A DNA stretch of 64,000 nucleotides. Origin: Anaerolineales bacterium. GTDB taxonomy: Bacteria > Chloroflexota > Anaerolineae > Anaerolineales > Villigracilaceae. Below, one piece after another: positions 1-9,034 of the stretch. Under the pieces are notes generated by a model. That model worked only from the letters and a program-made list of their open reading frames with translations. It did no database searches and was not told the origin of the DNA. Made by a program: the position numbers and the translations under genes. Within the stretch, counting starts at the first letter, position 1. Every line of letters begins with the position of its first letter. The DNA lies in contig JAUQXA010000070.1 of NCBI GenBank assembly GCA_030834895.1, positions 108,033 to 172,032 of the forward strand, given 5' to 3'.

Positions 1-2
1 AT

Positions 3-749
3 ATCCGCGCAATCATGGATGCATGGGAGAATTACGACCCATCCGCGTGGCGCGAAGAACATGGGCGCACACAGGAAGTGATCGTTACACGCCTTGTGTG
101 CAACGAAACCGCGGAGCATTGCCAGCACATCCGCGGGCACCTTCCTCCGGGTGGGCTGGCTGCAAGACCGAAGTGGTACCTTGCCAATGAAGCGGAGGGC
201 AAATTACCCGGCGCATATTTTGTCAGGCCAACTTCGGAAAAGGATTACACCCCGGGCGCAAGCGTCCTGTGGCTGCGATTTGTCGATTTTTCTATCATGA
301 ACCCATCGCAGTGGCAGATTGCAACGTGGTTGGTGACAAAACAAAAGGTTGGCTTGCTGCCTGCCGAGTTCAAAACGAAGAAGGCGAAGGATGGTGGCTG
401 GGAGTACCAGTTCGGTGAAGTGACCACACGTTCGCGCACCACCGTTACGGCTGATAATCAGAAGGTGGTCAAGAGACAATGGCTGCGCTGGATTCACGAA
501 GCAACGGTGGCTGAAGTGGCGGAAACCGTCGACGGCATGATGGTCCTCACATACGAGACCGCGCTGCCCGGTGGCGACAATGACACGTCCTCCGTCGGGA
601 TGTTCAAAACGCCGCTGGACTGGCATCTCTCAGACGGCACGGAAGATCTGTATAACCGCTCGTTTGTGGGATATGTCCCCGAGGGACAGGTTCCCTATGA
701 GCACCTGAAAACACTGCTGGATTGGAACAGGATATTCGGGAGTACCTAA
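3..749 (+). CDS. Unrecognised protein, 5' end outside window
   Basis: The frame is open to the left edge. The first ATG (base 15) has no Shine-Dalgarno sequence before it, so the true start probably lies upstream and the gene is partial. At least 244 residues are visible. They are rich in Trp and charged residues, with no signal peptide or membrane segment in the visible part. I do not recognise a family or a catalytic motif. Codon use and GC content match the neighbouring genes, which supports a real gene. It ends at TAA and is followed by a palindromic repeat. Confidence 0.6.
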   Translation: MRAIMDAWENYDPSAWREEHGRTQEVIVTRLVCNETAEHCQHIRGHLPPGGLAARPKWYLANEAEGKLPGAYFVRPTSEKDYTPGASVLWLRFVDFSIMNPSQWQIATWLVTKQKVGLLPAEFKTKKAKDGGWEYQFGEVTTRSRTTVTADNQKVVKRQWLRWIHEATVAEVAETVDGMMVLTYETALPGGDNDTSSVGMFKTPLDWHLSDGTEDLYNRSFVGYVPEGQVPYEHLKTLLDWNRIFGST

Positions 750-764
750 CATCGCGTAATATGT

Positions 765-843
765 GTCTTTCTGAGGGAGCAAAGCGACCGAAGAATCCCG
801 CCGCTTTGCGGCGGAGACCCTTCGCTACGCTCAGGGCGACATC
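765..843. repeat. Palindromic intergenic repeat
   Basis: The stretch reads CTGAGGGAGCAAAGCGACC, then a CGCCG/CGGCG mini-stem, then TTCGCTACGCTCAGGG. It has nested complementary blocks (CTGAG/CTCAG, GAAG/CTTC-like, CGCCG/CGGCG). It belongs to the class of interspersed palindromes seen elsewhere in this window. The rest of the 750-965 gap shows no convincing gene. Confidence 0.6.
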
Positions 844-965
844 CCTTTGTTTTGTGTTATAGGCACTCTCGGATATTCAGTGTGTAGTTGTATTTCGAGA
901 AAACGATCGTAAAATTCCTGGCTATCATGAGGTGGTGAAAGGATACCAGCTTTGCAAGCGCAGAT

Positions 966-1003
966 AAAAACGGGACAGGCTTTTTACGGCTTGTCCCGTT
1001 TTT
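966..1003. terminator. Bidirectional intrinsic terminator
   Basis: AAAACGGGACAGGC pairs with GCTTGTCCCGTTTT (one mismatch) around a short loop. A-runs on one side and T-runs on the other let it work in both directions. It lies directly after the stop of the minus-strand membrane protein gene. Confidence 0.8.
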
Positions 1004-1004
1004 G

Positions 1005-1772
1005 TTATTCAATCAATGTTCTTTCCCAATAATACCAATTTTTTACAAAAGGAATTCTACGGTAACTATCTCTCCAAGCTTTTTGCTCTTGCTTCTCCTC
1101 TGGGCTATATGCAAATCCATAAACAGCGATAGGATACCATATGTCGCTAATCATCTTGACAGTCGTTCCCTCAATCTCAACTCCATATAACTGAAACAAT
1201 CCAACCCGTTGTGTCTTTGATTCAGCATAAAAACCATCAGGATGCTTTGCGTATGTAGCCGCTGCAAAATCCTCCAACTCTTGCTGGCTGAGTTTAAATC
1301 GAATTTCAAATGGCACGGAATAGAAATCCAACAAATAACCGCCAAGAAGACTCAGCAATACAACATAAACGATTGGATGGCGAAATAGGTCAAGTGCGTT
1401 CTGTAAGTTCCAGCCTTTTACCCTTAAACGAAGAAATAGAAACATCAGGAACGCGACTGTCAACGATATCAGCCCAAAGCCGTACACGATTGAATCCGAG
1501 ATTTTTCGCACACCATCGCTCAGACTATAAAACCACAAGAGAAGCCAGGCAACAGATGCTACGATAGTCACAATCTCTATTAATTTTGCAGTTTGAGTTA
1601 ATGCTTTAGTTTTTTTATTATTTGTGCTGTTGATTGTAAACTCATCCCAATCCTGAACATACTGGTCTTTCGGCTTTTCGATCTTTTCCTGTTCTTTGCG
1701 AAGATATATGTACACCTTGCTTCCAAGAAGCAGAACTACAACAAGAAAGATAAGGAACATAATCATGGTCAT
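1005..1772 (-). CDS. Membrane protein of unknown function
   Basis: The 255-residue protein has one N-terminal hydrophobic helix (about residues 4-22), a charged stretch, then three more hydrophobic segments (about 65-85, 95-113, 132-150). A soluble C-terminal half is rich in aromatic residues and ends in a Trp/Tyr-rich segment. The start at 1772 is preceded by AGAGG at suitable spacing. No family is recognised. The sequence is less GC-rich than its neighbours. It ends at the bidirectional terminator. Confidence 0.65.
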   Translation of the reverse strand: MTMIMFLIFLVVVLLLGSKVYIYLRKEQEKIEKPKDQYVQDWDEFTINSTNNKKTKALTQTAKLIEIVTIVASVAWLLLWFYSLSDGVRKISDSIVYGFGLISLTVAFLMFLFLRLRVKGWNLQNALDLFRHPIVYVVLLSLLGGYLLDFYSVPFEIRFKLSQQELEDFAAATYAKHPDGFYAESKTQRVGLFQLYGVEIEGTTVKMISDIWYPIAVYGFAYSPEEKQEQKAWRDSYRRIPFVKNWYYWERTLIE

Positions 1773-1812
1773 AAAATGGCCTCTGTGAATTTGCCCAACA
1801 AAACTTTCTTTT

Positions 1813-2628
1813 TTACTCCCTACTTACTTCTACCGCCACCTCGATGATCCTGTCCAGCCGAAACGTCCGCTCGGCGTTGCGGGTGTGACAAAAGGCTTGC
1901 AGGTAGATATAGTCCGTCAGCCCGATGACTTCCTTGGGGGTAATCCAGCGCTCGGAGATTTCGCCGTTCTTGTCCATGTATTTGATGAAGAGTCTGCGTC
2001 CGCTGTAGATGGCTTCGCTGAGTTCGGTCGGCAGGTACACGCCTTCCTGCGGCCAGGCGGGGGAGTTGTAGATGCCGATGTACTCCTCAAGCGGCTTGCC
2101 GTTGGGTTTGAGCGCGTCCATCATGGCGAAGAAAAAGTTCTTCAAGGTCAGCGCGTCGGTTTGGGCGCGTGAGGCTTGCCCCTTGGACGGGACGTTGAAC
2201 GCCTCTGCCAGATAATTCAAACTGTACGACGGCAGGTCGAAGTAATCGCGGGCGACGAGCAGGGTGTCGATCAGGTTGGGATACTCGACCGTCCGTCCCA
2301 GCTTGCGGTATTCGTTGTCGAGGAATTGCAGGTCGAACTTGGCGTTGTGGCAGACGATAACCGCATCCTTTAATGCCGCTTCCAGTTGGTCGGTGACTTC
2401 GGCGAAGAGCGGAGCCGCCGCCAGTTTGGATTCGTCCAAGCCGTTGACGTGAGTCGCCGACGGGGAAAGTTCCCGCTCGGGGTTGACGAGCAGGTCAAGG
2501 GTGGACTTGACCCGTTTCCCCTCGGTCACGATGACGGCGATCTGGCAAATCCTGTCCCCGAACCAGGTGGAAAGTCCGGTGGTTTCAACATCCAAAAAGG
2601 CGAAGCGCGCGTTGGAAATATCAATCAT
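1813..2628 (-). CDS. DnaQ-like exonuclease domain fused to WYL-like domain
   Basis: Residues about 8-175 are a DEDD-type 3'-5' exonuclease domain of the DnaQ/RNase T group: motif I DVETTG, motif II HNAKFD, and motif III SRAQTDA. In DEDDh enzymes motif III normally carries His (HRAxxDA), but here that position is Ser, so catalysis may be weakened or lost. Residues about 210-268 resemble a WYL domain (RRLFIKYMDKNGE ... FRLDRIIEV), a ligand- or nucleic-acid-sensing module common in bacterial transcription and defence regulators. The start at 2628 follows AGGCGG. It lies downstream of ppk2 on the same strand, separated by a perfect palindrome, so co-transcription is possible. The exact substrate is unknown. 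Confidence 0.8.
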   Translation of the reverse strand: MIDISNARFAFLDVETTGLSTWFGDRICQIAVIVTEGKRVKSTLDLLVNPERELSPSATHVNGLDESKLAAAPLFAEVTDQLEAALKDAVIVCHNAKFDLQFLDNEYRKLGRTVEYPNLIDTLLVARDYFDLPSYSLNYLAEAFNVPSKGQASRAQTDALTLKNFFFAMMDALKPNGKPLEEYIGIYNSPAWPQEGVYLPTELSEAIYSGRRLFIKYMDKNGEISERWITPKEVIGLTDYIYLQAFCHTRNAERTFRLDRIIEVAVEVSRE

Positions 2629-2655
2629 GCCGCCTATCTTACCATGCCGCCCCTC

Positions 2656-2696
2656 GTCATTGCGAGCGAGCCGCTGCGCGGCTCGCTCGCAATGAC
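2656..2696. repeat. Perfect 19-bp-arm palindrome (GTCATTGCGAG family)
   Basis: GTCATTGCGAGCGAGCCGC and its exact reverse complement flank a 3-base loop. It sits between the ppk2 stop and the exonuclease start. It belongs to the same family as the 3635-3762 element. Confidence 0.8.
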
Positions 2697-2699
2697 GGG

Positions 2700-3551
2700 T
2701 TAATACACTTCTGGCACGAAGGTCTGGTCGGTGATGGGCGGGCGGATGTAGCCTGTGTCCTCCTGACGCGGCGGGAGCTTCATCTTTTCGGGAGTCAGGT
2801 CTTCAAAGGGGATCAGGCTCAAGAGGTGGGTCATGCAATTCAGGCGGGCGCGTTTCTTATCGTCGGAGTGGACGATGTACCACGGGCACTGCTTGGTGTC
2901 GGTGTAGCGGAGCATGTCGTCCTTGGCGCGGGAATATTCCACCCAGCGTGAGCGGGATTGCAAATCCATCGGACTGAGCTTCCAGCGTTTGGTTGGGTCG
3001 TCGATCCGTGCCTGAAAGCGGCGTTCCTGTTCCTCGTCGCTGACCGAGAACCAGTACTTGACCAGGATAATGCCCGAGCGCACCAGCATCCGCTCGAACT
3101 CGGGACAGGAACGCATGAACTCGCCGTACTCCTCGTCGGTGCAAAATCCCATCACATGTTCGACGCCCGCGCGGTTGTACCAGGAACGGTCAAAGAGCAC
3201 CATCTCACCCGCGGACGGCAGGTGCGCCACGTAACGCTGGAAATACCACTGGGACTTTTCGCGCTCGGTGGGGGCGGGCAGCGCCGCCACACGGCAGATG
3301 CGCGGGTTCAGGCATTCGGTGATGCGCTTGATCGCGCCGCCCTTTCCAGCCGCGTCCCTGCCCTCGAAGATGACCACCACCCTCAGTCCCTGGGCTTTGA
3401 TCCACTCCTGTAGTTTTACCAGTTCCAGTTGGAGCTTTTGCAGATGCTTCAAGTATTCCTTGTTTCCCAGCTTCTCCCCCTTCTCCTTTGGCTGGGACTC
3501 GTTCTCCACTGACTCCTGCTTTGCTTTATCCTTTTTCTTCTTTTTGGACAT
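2700..3551 (-). CDS. ppk2: Polyphosphate kinase 2
   Basis: PPK2-family enzymes transfer phosphate between polyphosphate and nucleotides in the cytoplasm. After a Lys/Glu-rich N-terminus (about 30 residues) the protein shows the PPK2 Walker A region EGRDAAGKGGAIKRI, the conserved FDRSWYNRAGVE segment (Walker B/lid) and the WKLSPMD...SRSRW stretch typical of the family. The length of 283 aa is usual for single-domain PPK2. The start at 3551 is preceded by CAGGAG. Whether it mainly makes polyP or makes NTP from polyP cannot be read from the sequence. Confidence 0.93.
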   Translation of the reverse strand: MSKKKKKDKAKQESVENESQPKEKGEKLGNKEYLKHLQKLQLELVKLQEWIKAQGLRVVVIFEGRDAAGKGGAIKRITECLNPRICRVAALPAPTEREKSQWYFQRYVAHLPSAGEMVLFDRSWYNRAGVEHVMGFCTDEEYGEFMRSCPEFERMLVRSGIILVKYWFSVSDEEQERRFQARIDDPTKRWKLSPMDLQSRSRWVEYSRAKDDMLRYTDTKQCPWYIVHSDDKKRARLNCMTHLLSLIPFEDLTPEKMKLPPRQEDTGYIRPPITDQTFVPEVY

Positions 3552-3634
3552 GGCTGGCTCCTGCGAATGAGATGAGCAAATCTAAAATCATTATAGGGAT
3601 TGGGGTGGCGGTTGTCAAATTGTTCTTGTACTAC

Positions 3635-3762
3635 GTCATTGCGAGGAGCGAGCGACACTTGCACCGCACGCAAGTGCAGGTGTAGCGAGCGACGAAGCAA
3701 TCTCCTCATAACATGGGATTGCTTCGTCGCTCACCGCAAAGCGGTTTGCTCCTCGCAATGAC
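3635..3762. repeat. Long MITE-like inverted repeat (GTCATTGCGAGGAGC family)
   Basis: The outer arms GTCATTGCGAGGAGC and GCTCCTCGCAATGAC are exact complements. Inner arms GAGCGACGAAGCAATC and GATTGCTTCGTCGCTC are also complementary, with a secondary hairpin of GCAAGTGC-type sequence. The element, about 130 bp, fills most of the gap between ppk2 and uup. It encodes nothing convincing and could be mobilised in trans. Confidence 0.8.
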
Positions 3763-3811
3763 AGGTTTGCGCAACTTGTAGTATATTTCCCCCCTCAAAG
3801 GAACAGACTTC

Positions 3812-5623
3812 ATGGCATTGGTCGGCTTACAGGATGTGAGCCTCGGCTTTGGGGGACCGAGGCTTTTCGATGGCATCAACCTCCAGATCGAGCAGGGCGA
3901 GCGGGTGGGGTTGCTTGGGCGTAACGGCGCGGGCAAATCCACACTGCTCAAACTGGTCAACGGGGATTTTTCTCCACACGGCGGGGCGGTCTCGCGTCAG
4001 CAAAATTTGCGCTCGGCTTATCTTCCGCAGGAAGTCCCCGTGGACGTGACGGGCAAAGTCTTCGACATCGTCGCGGGCGGATTGGATTCGCCGCACGTCC
4101 ACGACGAAGTCCACTGGCAGGGACAGCTTCAAGTGGAGCAGGTCATCTCGCGCATGATGCTGGATGGGGATGCCCGCTTCGAGACTCTGTCCGCGGGGAT
4201 GAAGCGCCGCGTGATGCTCGCCCGAGGGTTGGTCCGCGACCCTGAGCTTCTTCTCCTCGACGAGCCGACCAACCACCTCGATATCGCCTCCATTGACTGG
4301 CTCGAAGGTTTTCTCAAACGCTGGGGAGGCACGCTCTTGTTCGTGACGCATGACCGCGTCTTCCTGCAAAAACTCACCACCCGCATCATCGAACTGGATC
4401 GTGGTCAACTCTACGATTGGGATTGCAGCTACACCACCTTCCTCGAACGGCGCGAAGCCATGCTCAGCGCCGAGGCGGAACAGAACGTCCTCTTCGACAA
4501 AAAGCTGGCGCAGGAGGAAGCCTGGATTCGCAAAGGCATCGAAGCGCGGCGCACGCGCAACGAGGGACGGGTGCGCGCGCTCAAACGTCTGCGCGAACAA
4601 CGGCAGGAACGACGCGAACGCCCTGGAAAAATCAAGATGCAGATTCAAGCCGACAAGCGTTCGGGCAAGCTGGTCATCGAAGCGGAGAACGTCAGCTACG
4701 CGTTTGGTGACAAGCCCATCGTCAGCGACTTCACCACCACGATTCAACGCGGCGACAAGATTGGTATCATCGGACCGAACGGCTCTGGCAAGACGACCTT
4801 GCTGCGGTTGCTGGTCGGCGAGTTGACGCCGCAAAGCGGCGCGGTGGAACACGGCACGAACCTGCAAATCTCCTACTTCGACCAGCTCCGCGCCCAACTC
4901 GACGAAAGCAAGTCCGTGCTGGATAACGTCGGGCAGGGACGGGACAGCATCACGGTCAACGGCAAGGTGCGCAACATCAACGCCTACCTCGAAGATTTTC
5001 TCTTTACCAAAGAGCGGATCAACGCACCCATCACCGCCCTCTCTGGCGGCGAGCGCAACCGTCTCATGCTGGCTCGTCTGCTGGCTCAACCTGCCAACCT
5101 GCTCGTCCTCGATGAACCCACCAACGATCTCGACGTGGAAACACTGGAAGTCCTCGAAGAACTTTTGCTCGAATACGAGGGCACGCTGTTGATGGTCAGT
5201 CACGACCGCGCCTTCCTCAACAACATCGTCACCAGCACGATGTCCCTCGATGGCAGCGGACGTGTGACCGAAACTGTCGGCGGCTATGACGATTGGCAGA
5301 GTCAGAACCAGCAGTCAGCGAGGTCTGAGTCCAAGCCGCGCAAAGCAACCGTCAGCGAGACGCAGGCTGAGTCCGCGCCGAAGAAATTAAGTTACAAGGA
5401 ACAACGCGCGCTCGAATCCCAAAAGAAGGAACTGGCTGAACTTCCCCGACGCATCGAAAAACTCGAAACCGACATCCATGCTCTGACTGTTGAGATGGCT
5501 TCCCCGTCGTTTTATCAACGAGACAGCACCGAGATCACGCGAGTTGCCAATCAATTGAAAGAGATGCAAGATGAGTTAACGCAGGAATATCACAGGTGGG
5601 AAGAGTTGGAAAATAAATTGTAG
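3812..5623 (+). CDS. uup: ABC-F family ATPase, Uup-like
   Basis: This soluble twin-ATPase protein has no membrane segments. NBD1 has Walker A GRNGAGKST, signature LSAGMKRR and Walker B LLLLDEPTNHLD. A linker rich in Arg/Lys and Glu follows. NBD2 has Walker A GPNGSGKTT, signature LSGGERNR and LLVLDEPTNDLD. The C-terminus (about 500-603) is a charged coiled coil as in Uup, which separates it from EttA and points to DNA-structure or ribosome-associated roles. At 603 aa it is of normal length. AAAGGAA precedes the ATG. It is transcribed away from ppk2 and ends in a palindromic hairpin. Confidence 0.9.
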   Translation: MALVGLQDVSLGFGGPRLFDGINLQIEQGERVGLLGRNGAGKSTLLKLVNGDFSPHGGAVSRQQNLRSAYLPQEVPVDVTGKVFDIVAGGLDSPHVHDEVHWQGQLQVEQVISRMMLDGDARFETLSAGMKRRVMLARGLVRDPELLLLDEPTNHLDIASIDWLEGFLKRWGGTLLFVTHDRVFLQKLTTRIIELDRGQLYDWDCSYTTFLERREAMLSAEAEQNVLFDKKLAQEEAWIRKGIEARRTRNEGRVRALKRLREQRQERRERPGKIKMQIQADKRSGKLVIEAENVSYAFGDKPIVSDFTTTIQRGDKIGIIGPNGSGKTTLLRLLVGELTPQSGAVEHGTNLQISYFDQLRAQLDESKSVLDNVGQGRDSITVNGKVRNINAYLEDFLFTKERINAPITALSGGERNRLMLARLLAQPANLLVLDEPTNDLDVETLEVLEELLLEYEGTLLMVSHDRAFLNNIVTSTMSLDGSGRVTETVGGYDDWQSQNQQSARSESKPRKATVSETQAESAPKKLSYKEQRALESQKKELAELPRRIEKLETDIHALTVEMASPSFYQRDSTEITRVANQLKEMQDELTQEYHRWEELENKL

Positions 5624-5647
5624 GGGCACAGCATGCTGTGCCCCTAC
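5620..5647. repeat. Palindrome of the GTAGGGGC...GCCCCTAC family, likely terminator
   Basis: A perfect 28-bp palindrome begins GTAGGGGCACAGC and overlaps the uup stop codon. It can act as a bidirectional transcription end between the convergent uup and livF genes. The same GTAGGGGC/GCCCCTAC ends are found inside leuS and the RAYT gene. Confidence 0.8.
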
Positions 5648-5654
5648 CCAAAAT

Positions 5655-6383
5655 CTACTTCGTAATCCCCAGATAACTTTCCATCACGCGCTTGTCGTGG
5701 AGCAGGTCCTGTCCCGTGCCTTCCATTTGGATATTACCTGTCTTCAGCACATAAGCACGGTTGCAGACGTCCAGCGCAATCGAGGCATTCTGTTCCACCA
5801 GCAGGATGGTCAATCCCAGTTCCTTGTTCAAGCGGACGATGGTCTCGAACATCAGGCTGATGACGATGGGCGCGAGTCCCAGCGACGGCTCGTCGAGCAT
5901 CAACATCTTCGGCTTGGACATGAGCGCGCGTCCAACCGCCAGCATTTGCTGTTCGCCGCCGGAGAGAGTCCCGCCGCGCTGGTTGATACGTTCCTTGAGA
6001 CGTGGGAAGAGGGTGAAAACCTCCTCCATGGTGGCTTCGATTTCGTGACGGTCGTTGCGGGTATAGGCGCCAGCCATCAGGTTTTCGCGCACCGAAAGCG
6101 GGGAGAAAATCCGACGTCCTTCAGGGGAGAGGGTGATGCCATCTTTGATAACTTCGTGCGATTCCTTCTTGAGAGGCTGCCCGTCGAAGAAGATTTTTCC
6201 CGATGTGAAGGATTTGACCGCCACGATGGTCTTCATCAGGGTGGATTTGCCCGCGCCGTTCGCGCCGATCACCGAGACGATCTCGCCCTTGTCCACGTGC
6301 AGGCTGACCTGGTTGAGGGCACAGATGCCGCCGTAGTAAACGGACAGTTCTTGAATATCGAGAAGGGGAGTTTGCTCAGTCAT
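5655..6383 (-). CDS. livF: Branched-chain amino acid ABC transporter ATP-binding protein LivF
   Basis: It is one of the two ATPases that power high-affinity uptake of branched-chain or related amino acids. It has Walker A GANGAGKST, signature LSGGEQQ and Walker B MLMLDEPSLGLAP, the last being typical of LivF. I place the start at 6383, not 6416. That ATG overlaps the livG stop by 8 nt (ATGACTGA), has GGGAG upstream and gives the standard length of about 242 aa. It is the last gene of the operon. Confidence 0.93.
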   Translation of the reverse strand: MTEQTPLLDIQELSVYYGGICALNQVSLHVDKGEIVSVIGANGAGKSTLMKTIVAVKSFTSGKIFFDGQPLKKESHEVIKDGITLSPEGRRIFSPLSVRENLMAGAYTRNDRHEIEATMEEVFTLFPRLKERINQRGGTLSGGEQQMLAVGRALMSKPKMLMLDEPSLGLAPIVISLMFETIVRLNKELGLTILLVEQNASIALDVCNRAYVLKTGNIQMEGTGQDLLHDKRVMESYLGITK

Positions 6384-7155
6384 TTTTTGGTTCTCCCAGG
6401 TAGGCGCGGACCACATCGGGATTATTCTGGATTTCGGTCGGGGTTCCCACCGCTAGCAGCGAACCGAGGTTCAGCACGTAGATTCGGGAATCGCGGCACA
6501 GGTCCATGACCACGTTCATGTGATGCTCGATCATGATCATCGTGTATTTCATGGTGGTGTGAATCTCGCGGATGAGGTTGATCAGGTCGTTGCATTCATC
6601 GTCATTCATGCCTGCGGCGGGTTCATCGAGCAGGAGCAGTTCGGGATCGGTTGCCATGGCGCGCGCCATTTCCAACCGACGCTGCAAGCCGTAAGGCAGG
6701 CTCGAAGCTCGGGCGTGGGAATGTTCCTTCAAGTTGACAATCTCCAACAGTTCCATCGCCTTCTTGCGGGTGTTGATTTCGATCCGGCGGGCGCGCGGGG
6801 TTCTGATGAAGGCTTCGGCAAGCGAATAATGCGGGATGCTGTGCAGACCAAGTTCCACATTTTCATAGGCCGTCATCTGTGGGAAGAGACGGATGTTCTG
6901 GAAGGTGCGGCTGATTCCCAACTGACAGATGCGGTCGGGCGATTTGCCGAGGATGCTCTTGCCTTTGAATCCGATTGTCCCGGCGGTGGGTTTGATGGCG
7001 TTGGTGATCAGGTTGAAGATGGTGGTCTTGCCCGCGCCGTTGGGTCCGATCAAACCGACGAATTCGCCGGGTTCGAGCTGGATGGAGACATTATTGACGG
7101 CCCGTACGCCGCCGAAGTCCACTGTGAGGTCTTTTACATCGAGGATTGGACTCAT
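6376..7155 (-). CDS. livG: Branched-chain amino acid ABC transporter ATP-binding protein LivG
   Basis: This is the second ATPase of the liv transporter. Walker A is GPNGAGKTT, the signature region is LPYGLQRRLEMARA and Walker B is LLLLDEPAAGMND, with the C-terminal NPDVVRAYLG ending typical of LivG. The length of 259 aa is normal. It is translationally coupled to livF by an 8-nt overlap and lies 5 nt after livM. Confidence 0.94.
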   Translation of the reverse strand: MSPILDVKDLTVDFGGVRAVNNVSIQLEPGEFVGLIGPNGAGKTTIFNLITNAIKPTAGTIGFKGKSILGKSPDRICQLGISRTFQNIRLFPQMTAYENVELGLHSIPHYSLAEAFIRTPRARRIEINTRKKAMELLEIVNLKEHSHARASSLPYGLQRRLEMARAMATDPELLLLDEPAAGMNDDECNDLINLIREIHTTMKYTMIMIEHHMNVVMDLCRDSRIYVLNLGSLLAVGTPTEIQNNPDVVRAYLGEPKND

Positions 7156-7160
7156 GGCGG

Positions 7161-8117
7161 CTATCCTTCCTGCGGGGTCTGCCCGTGGCGGAAGAGCTTA
7201 TTCCACCAGACGCGTACAAATGCAAAGTTCATTTCCACGTAGCCAAGCAAGCCCTGTGGGCGGAAGATCATCACGATTACGAACAGGAAGCCGTATATGA
7301 TCAAACGCCATTCAGCGAAGGTCCGCAGCAGTTCGGGGAACAACACCAGGATGAAGCCGGTGATGATGGGCCCGATCAGTGATTGAATACCGCCGAAGAC
7401 CACCGCCGCCAGCAGGTCGGACGATTTCGTGATGGTGAAGAAGGATGGGGTGAGATAGGCGAAGTAGAATGCCATCAGTCCGCCCGCCACACCGGCATAA
7501 AAGGCGCTGATAAACAGGGCGGTCATCTTGGTCTTGAGCAGGTTCACGCCCATCATTTGCGCCGCCACTTCGTCCTGGCTGATGGCGATGCAGTTTTTGC
7601 CGTATTGCGAGGTGACAAACATGTGGGCAAAGAACACCGCCAGGATGACCGCAACCACCACCACGGATACAGTTGTCGGTCCCGGCAGGTTCATATACCC
7701 GAAGACCCCGCCGAGTTTGACCAGCAGGGGACCAATGGGTTTGAAAAGCATTCCAATGCCGCTTTCGGCAGTGTTGATGCTTTCGCCCAGACTCCTGGTG
7801 TTGTTCAACAACAGGCGGGTTGCTTCGGAAAACCCCAGCGTGGCGACCGCAAAATAGTCGCCGCGCAGCTCACTGCGAAAGGCGGGATAGCCGATGATGA
7901 AACTGGTCAATCCGGCAAAGGTGCCGCCTGCCAGAATCGCAATCGGAAAGGGAACTCCAAGTTCTTTGACGAAGATGGCGCTCATATAGCCGCCCATCGC
8001 CATGAACCCCGCATGACCGATGGTGAACAAACCCGTGTAACCGGTGAGGATTGACACGCCCAACGCGGCAATGATATTAATGCCGCCGAGGATGATGATT
8101 GTATTGATGTATCCCAT
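7161..8117 (-). CDS. livM: Branched-chain amino acid ABC transporter permease LivM
   Basis: This polytopic inner-membrane permease (318 aa, about 8-10 hydrophobic segments) has the hallmark GYTGLFTIGHAGFMAMGGYMSA near the N-terminus. The region ALLISAF-like/FYAGVAGGL around residue 210 corresponds to the cytoplasmic loop that contacts the ATPases. It forms the heteromeric channel with LivH. It starts 15 nt after livH on the same strand. Confidence 0.93.
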   Translation of the reverse strand: MGYINTIIILGGINIIAALGVSILTGYTGLFTIGHAGFMAMGGYMSAIFVKELGVPFPIAILAGGTFAGLTSFIIGYPAFRSELRGDYFAVATLGFSEATRLLLNNTRSLGESINTAESGIGMLFKPIGPLLVKLGGVFGYMNLPGPTTVSVVVVAVILAVFFAHMFVTSQYGKNCIAISQDEVAAQMMGVNLLKTKMTALFISAFYAGVAGGLMAFYFAYLTPSFFTITKSSDLLAAVVFGGIQSLIGPIITGFILVLFPELLRTFAEWRLIIYGFLFVIVMIFRPQGLLGYVEMNFAFVRVWWNKLFRHGQTPQEG

Positions 8118-8132
8118 GTTTCACCGTCCTCT

Positions 8133-9008
8133 CTAAAGTTTTTCGCCGCTGCTCTTGCCCATCAACCCATTGGGGAAAAACAACAGGATAATGATCAGGA
8201 ACATAAAGGAGAACAGGTCGCGATAAGTGGAGGAGATGTAGCCCGAAACCATTGTTTCGAGGATGCCCAGGATCATGCTTCCTAAAATCGCGGCTGGCAG
8301 GCTGCCAAGTCCGCCTACTATACTGGCAATCATGGCTTTGATGGTAACAATGCCCATCATCGGGAAGACGGCGTACTTGATGCCATAAAACACCCCAGCC
8401 ACCGAAGAAAGCACGCCGGTGGCGGCAAAGACGACGATGGCAACCCCGTTGTTGTTGATGCCCATCAGCGAGGCGGTCAGGATGTCGATACTGCTGGCGC
8501 GGACGCCGAGCCCCCATTTGGTCCGGTACAGGAATGCCCACAACAACGCCAGGACGAGGAAGGAAATGATACCCGCAATCAGGTCCATCCGTCCGATGGA
8601 AACTCCGCGGATAAAGATGGGTTGCAGGGTCTCAACCGGAAACTTGCGGAAGACGCCGCCGAAGATCAGGTTGAGGATGTTGACGGTGGCCAAGTTCACG
8701 CCCATGGCGGAGATCATCATGAACAGGCGCGGCGCCTTGCGGGCGCGCAGAGGGCTGTACGCCAGTTTCTCGGTGGCTACCGAAAGAATGATGGTGAGAA
8801 TAATTGAAATAATCGCGGCAAGCCAGAAGGGCATGAAAAACGAACCGATGGCGGTAAATGCCATGAACGCGCCAAATGCCATCAAACCGTCGAACGCCCA
8901 GTTGGTGAAGTTGTACACGCTGTACACCAGCGCATATCCCACCGCAAGCAGGGAATAGATCGCCCCAATCGAAATGCCGCTCACCAGTTGTTGGATGAAC
9001 AATTCCAT
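8133..9008 (-). CDS. livH: Branched-chain amino acid ABC transporter permease LivH
   Basis: The second permease has 291 aa with multiple membrane helices. The N-terminal LVSGISIGAIYSLLAVGYALVY is characteristic of LivH, and the VGGLGSLPAAILGSMILG stretch is the conserved ATPase-coupling loop. Its start is separated from livK by a strong hairpin, so its level is probably lower than that of the binding protein. Confidence 0.93.
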   Translation of the reverse strand: MELFIQQLVSGISIGAIYSLLAVGYALVYSVYNFTNWAFDGLMAFGAFMAFTAIGSFFMPFWLAAIISIILTIILSVATEKLAYSPLRARKAPRLFMMISAMGVNLATVNILNLIFGGVFRKFPVETLQPIFIRGVSIGRMDLIAGIISFLVLALLWAFLYRTKWGLGVRASSIDILTASLMGINNNGVAIVVFAATGVLSSVAGVFYGIKYAVFPMMGIVTIKAMIASIVGGLGSLPAAILGSMILGILETMVSGYISSTYRDLFSFMFLIIILLFFPNGLMGKSSGEKL

Positions 9009-9034
9009 AATGTGCTTCCCTTTCCAAAATCAAA

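Noticed and set aside
3827-5203. 458-codon minus-strand ORF opposite uup
   Set aside because: It is a mirror of the high-GC uup reading frame, has no RBS and no recognisable domain, and uup itself shows both ABC-F ATPase domains.
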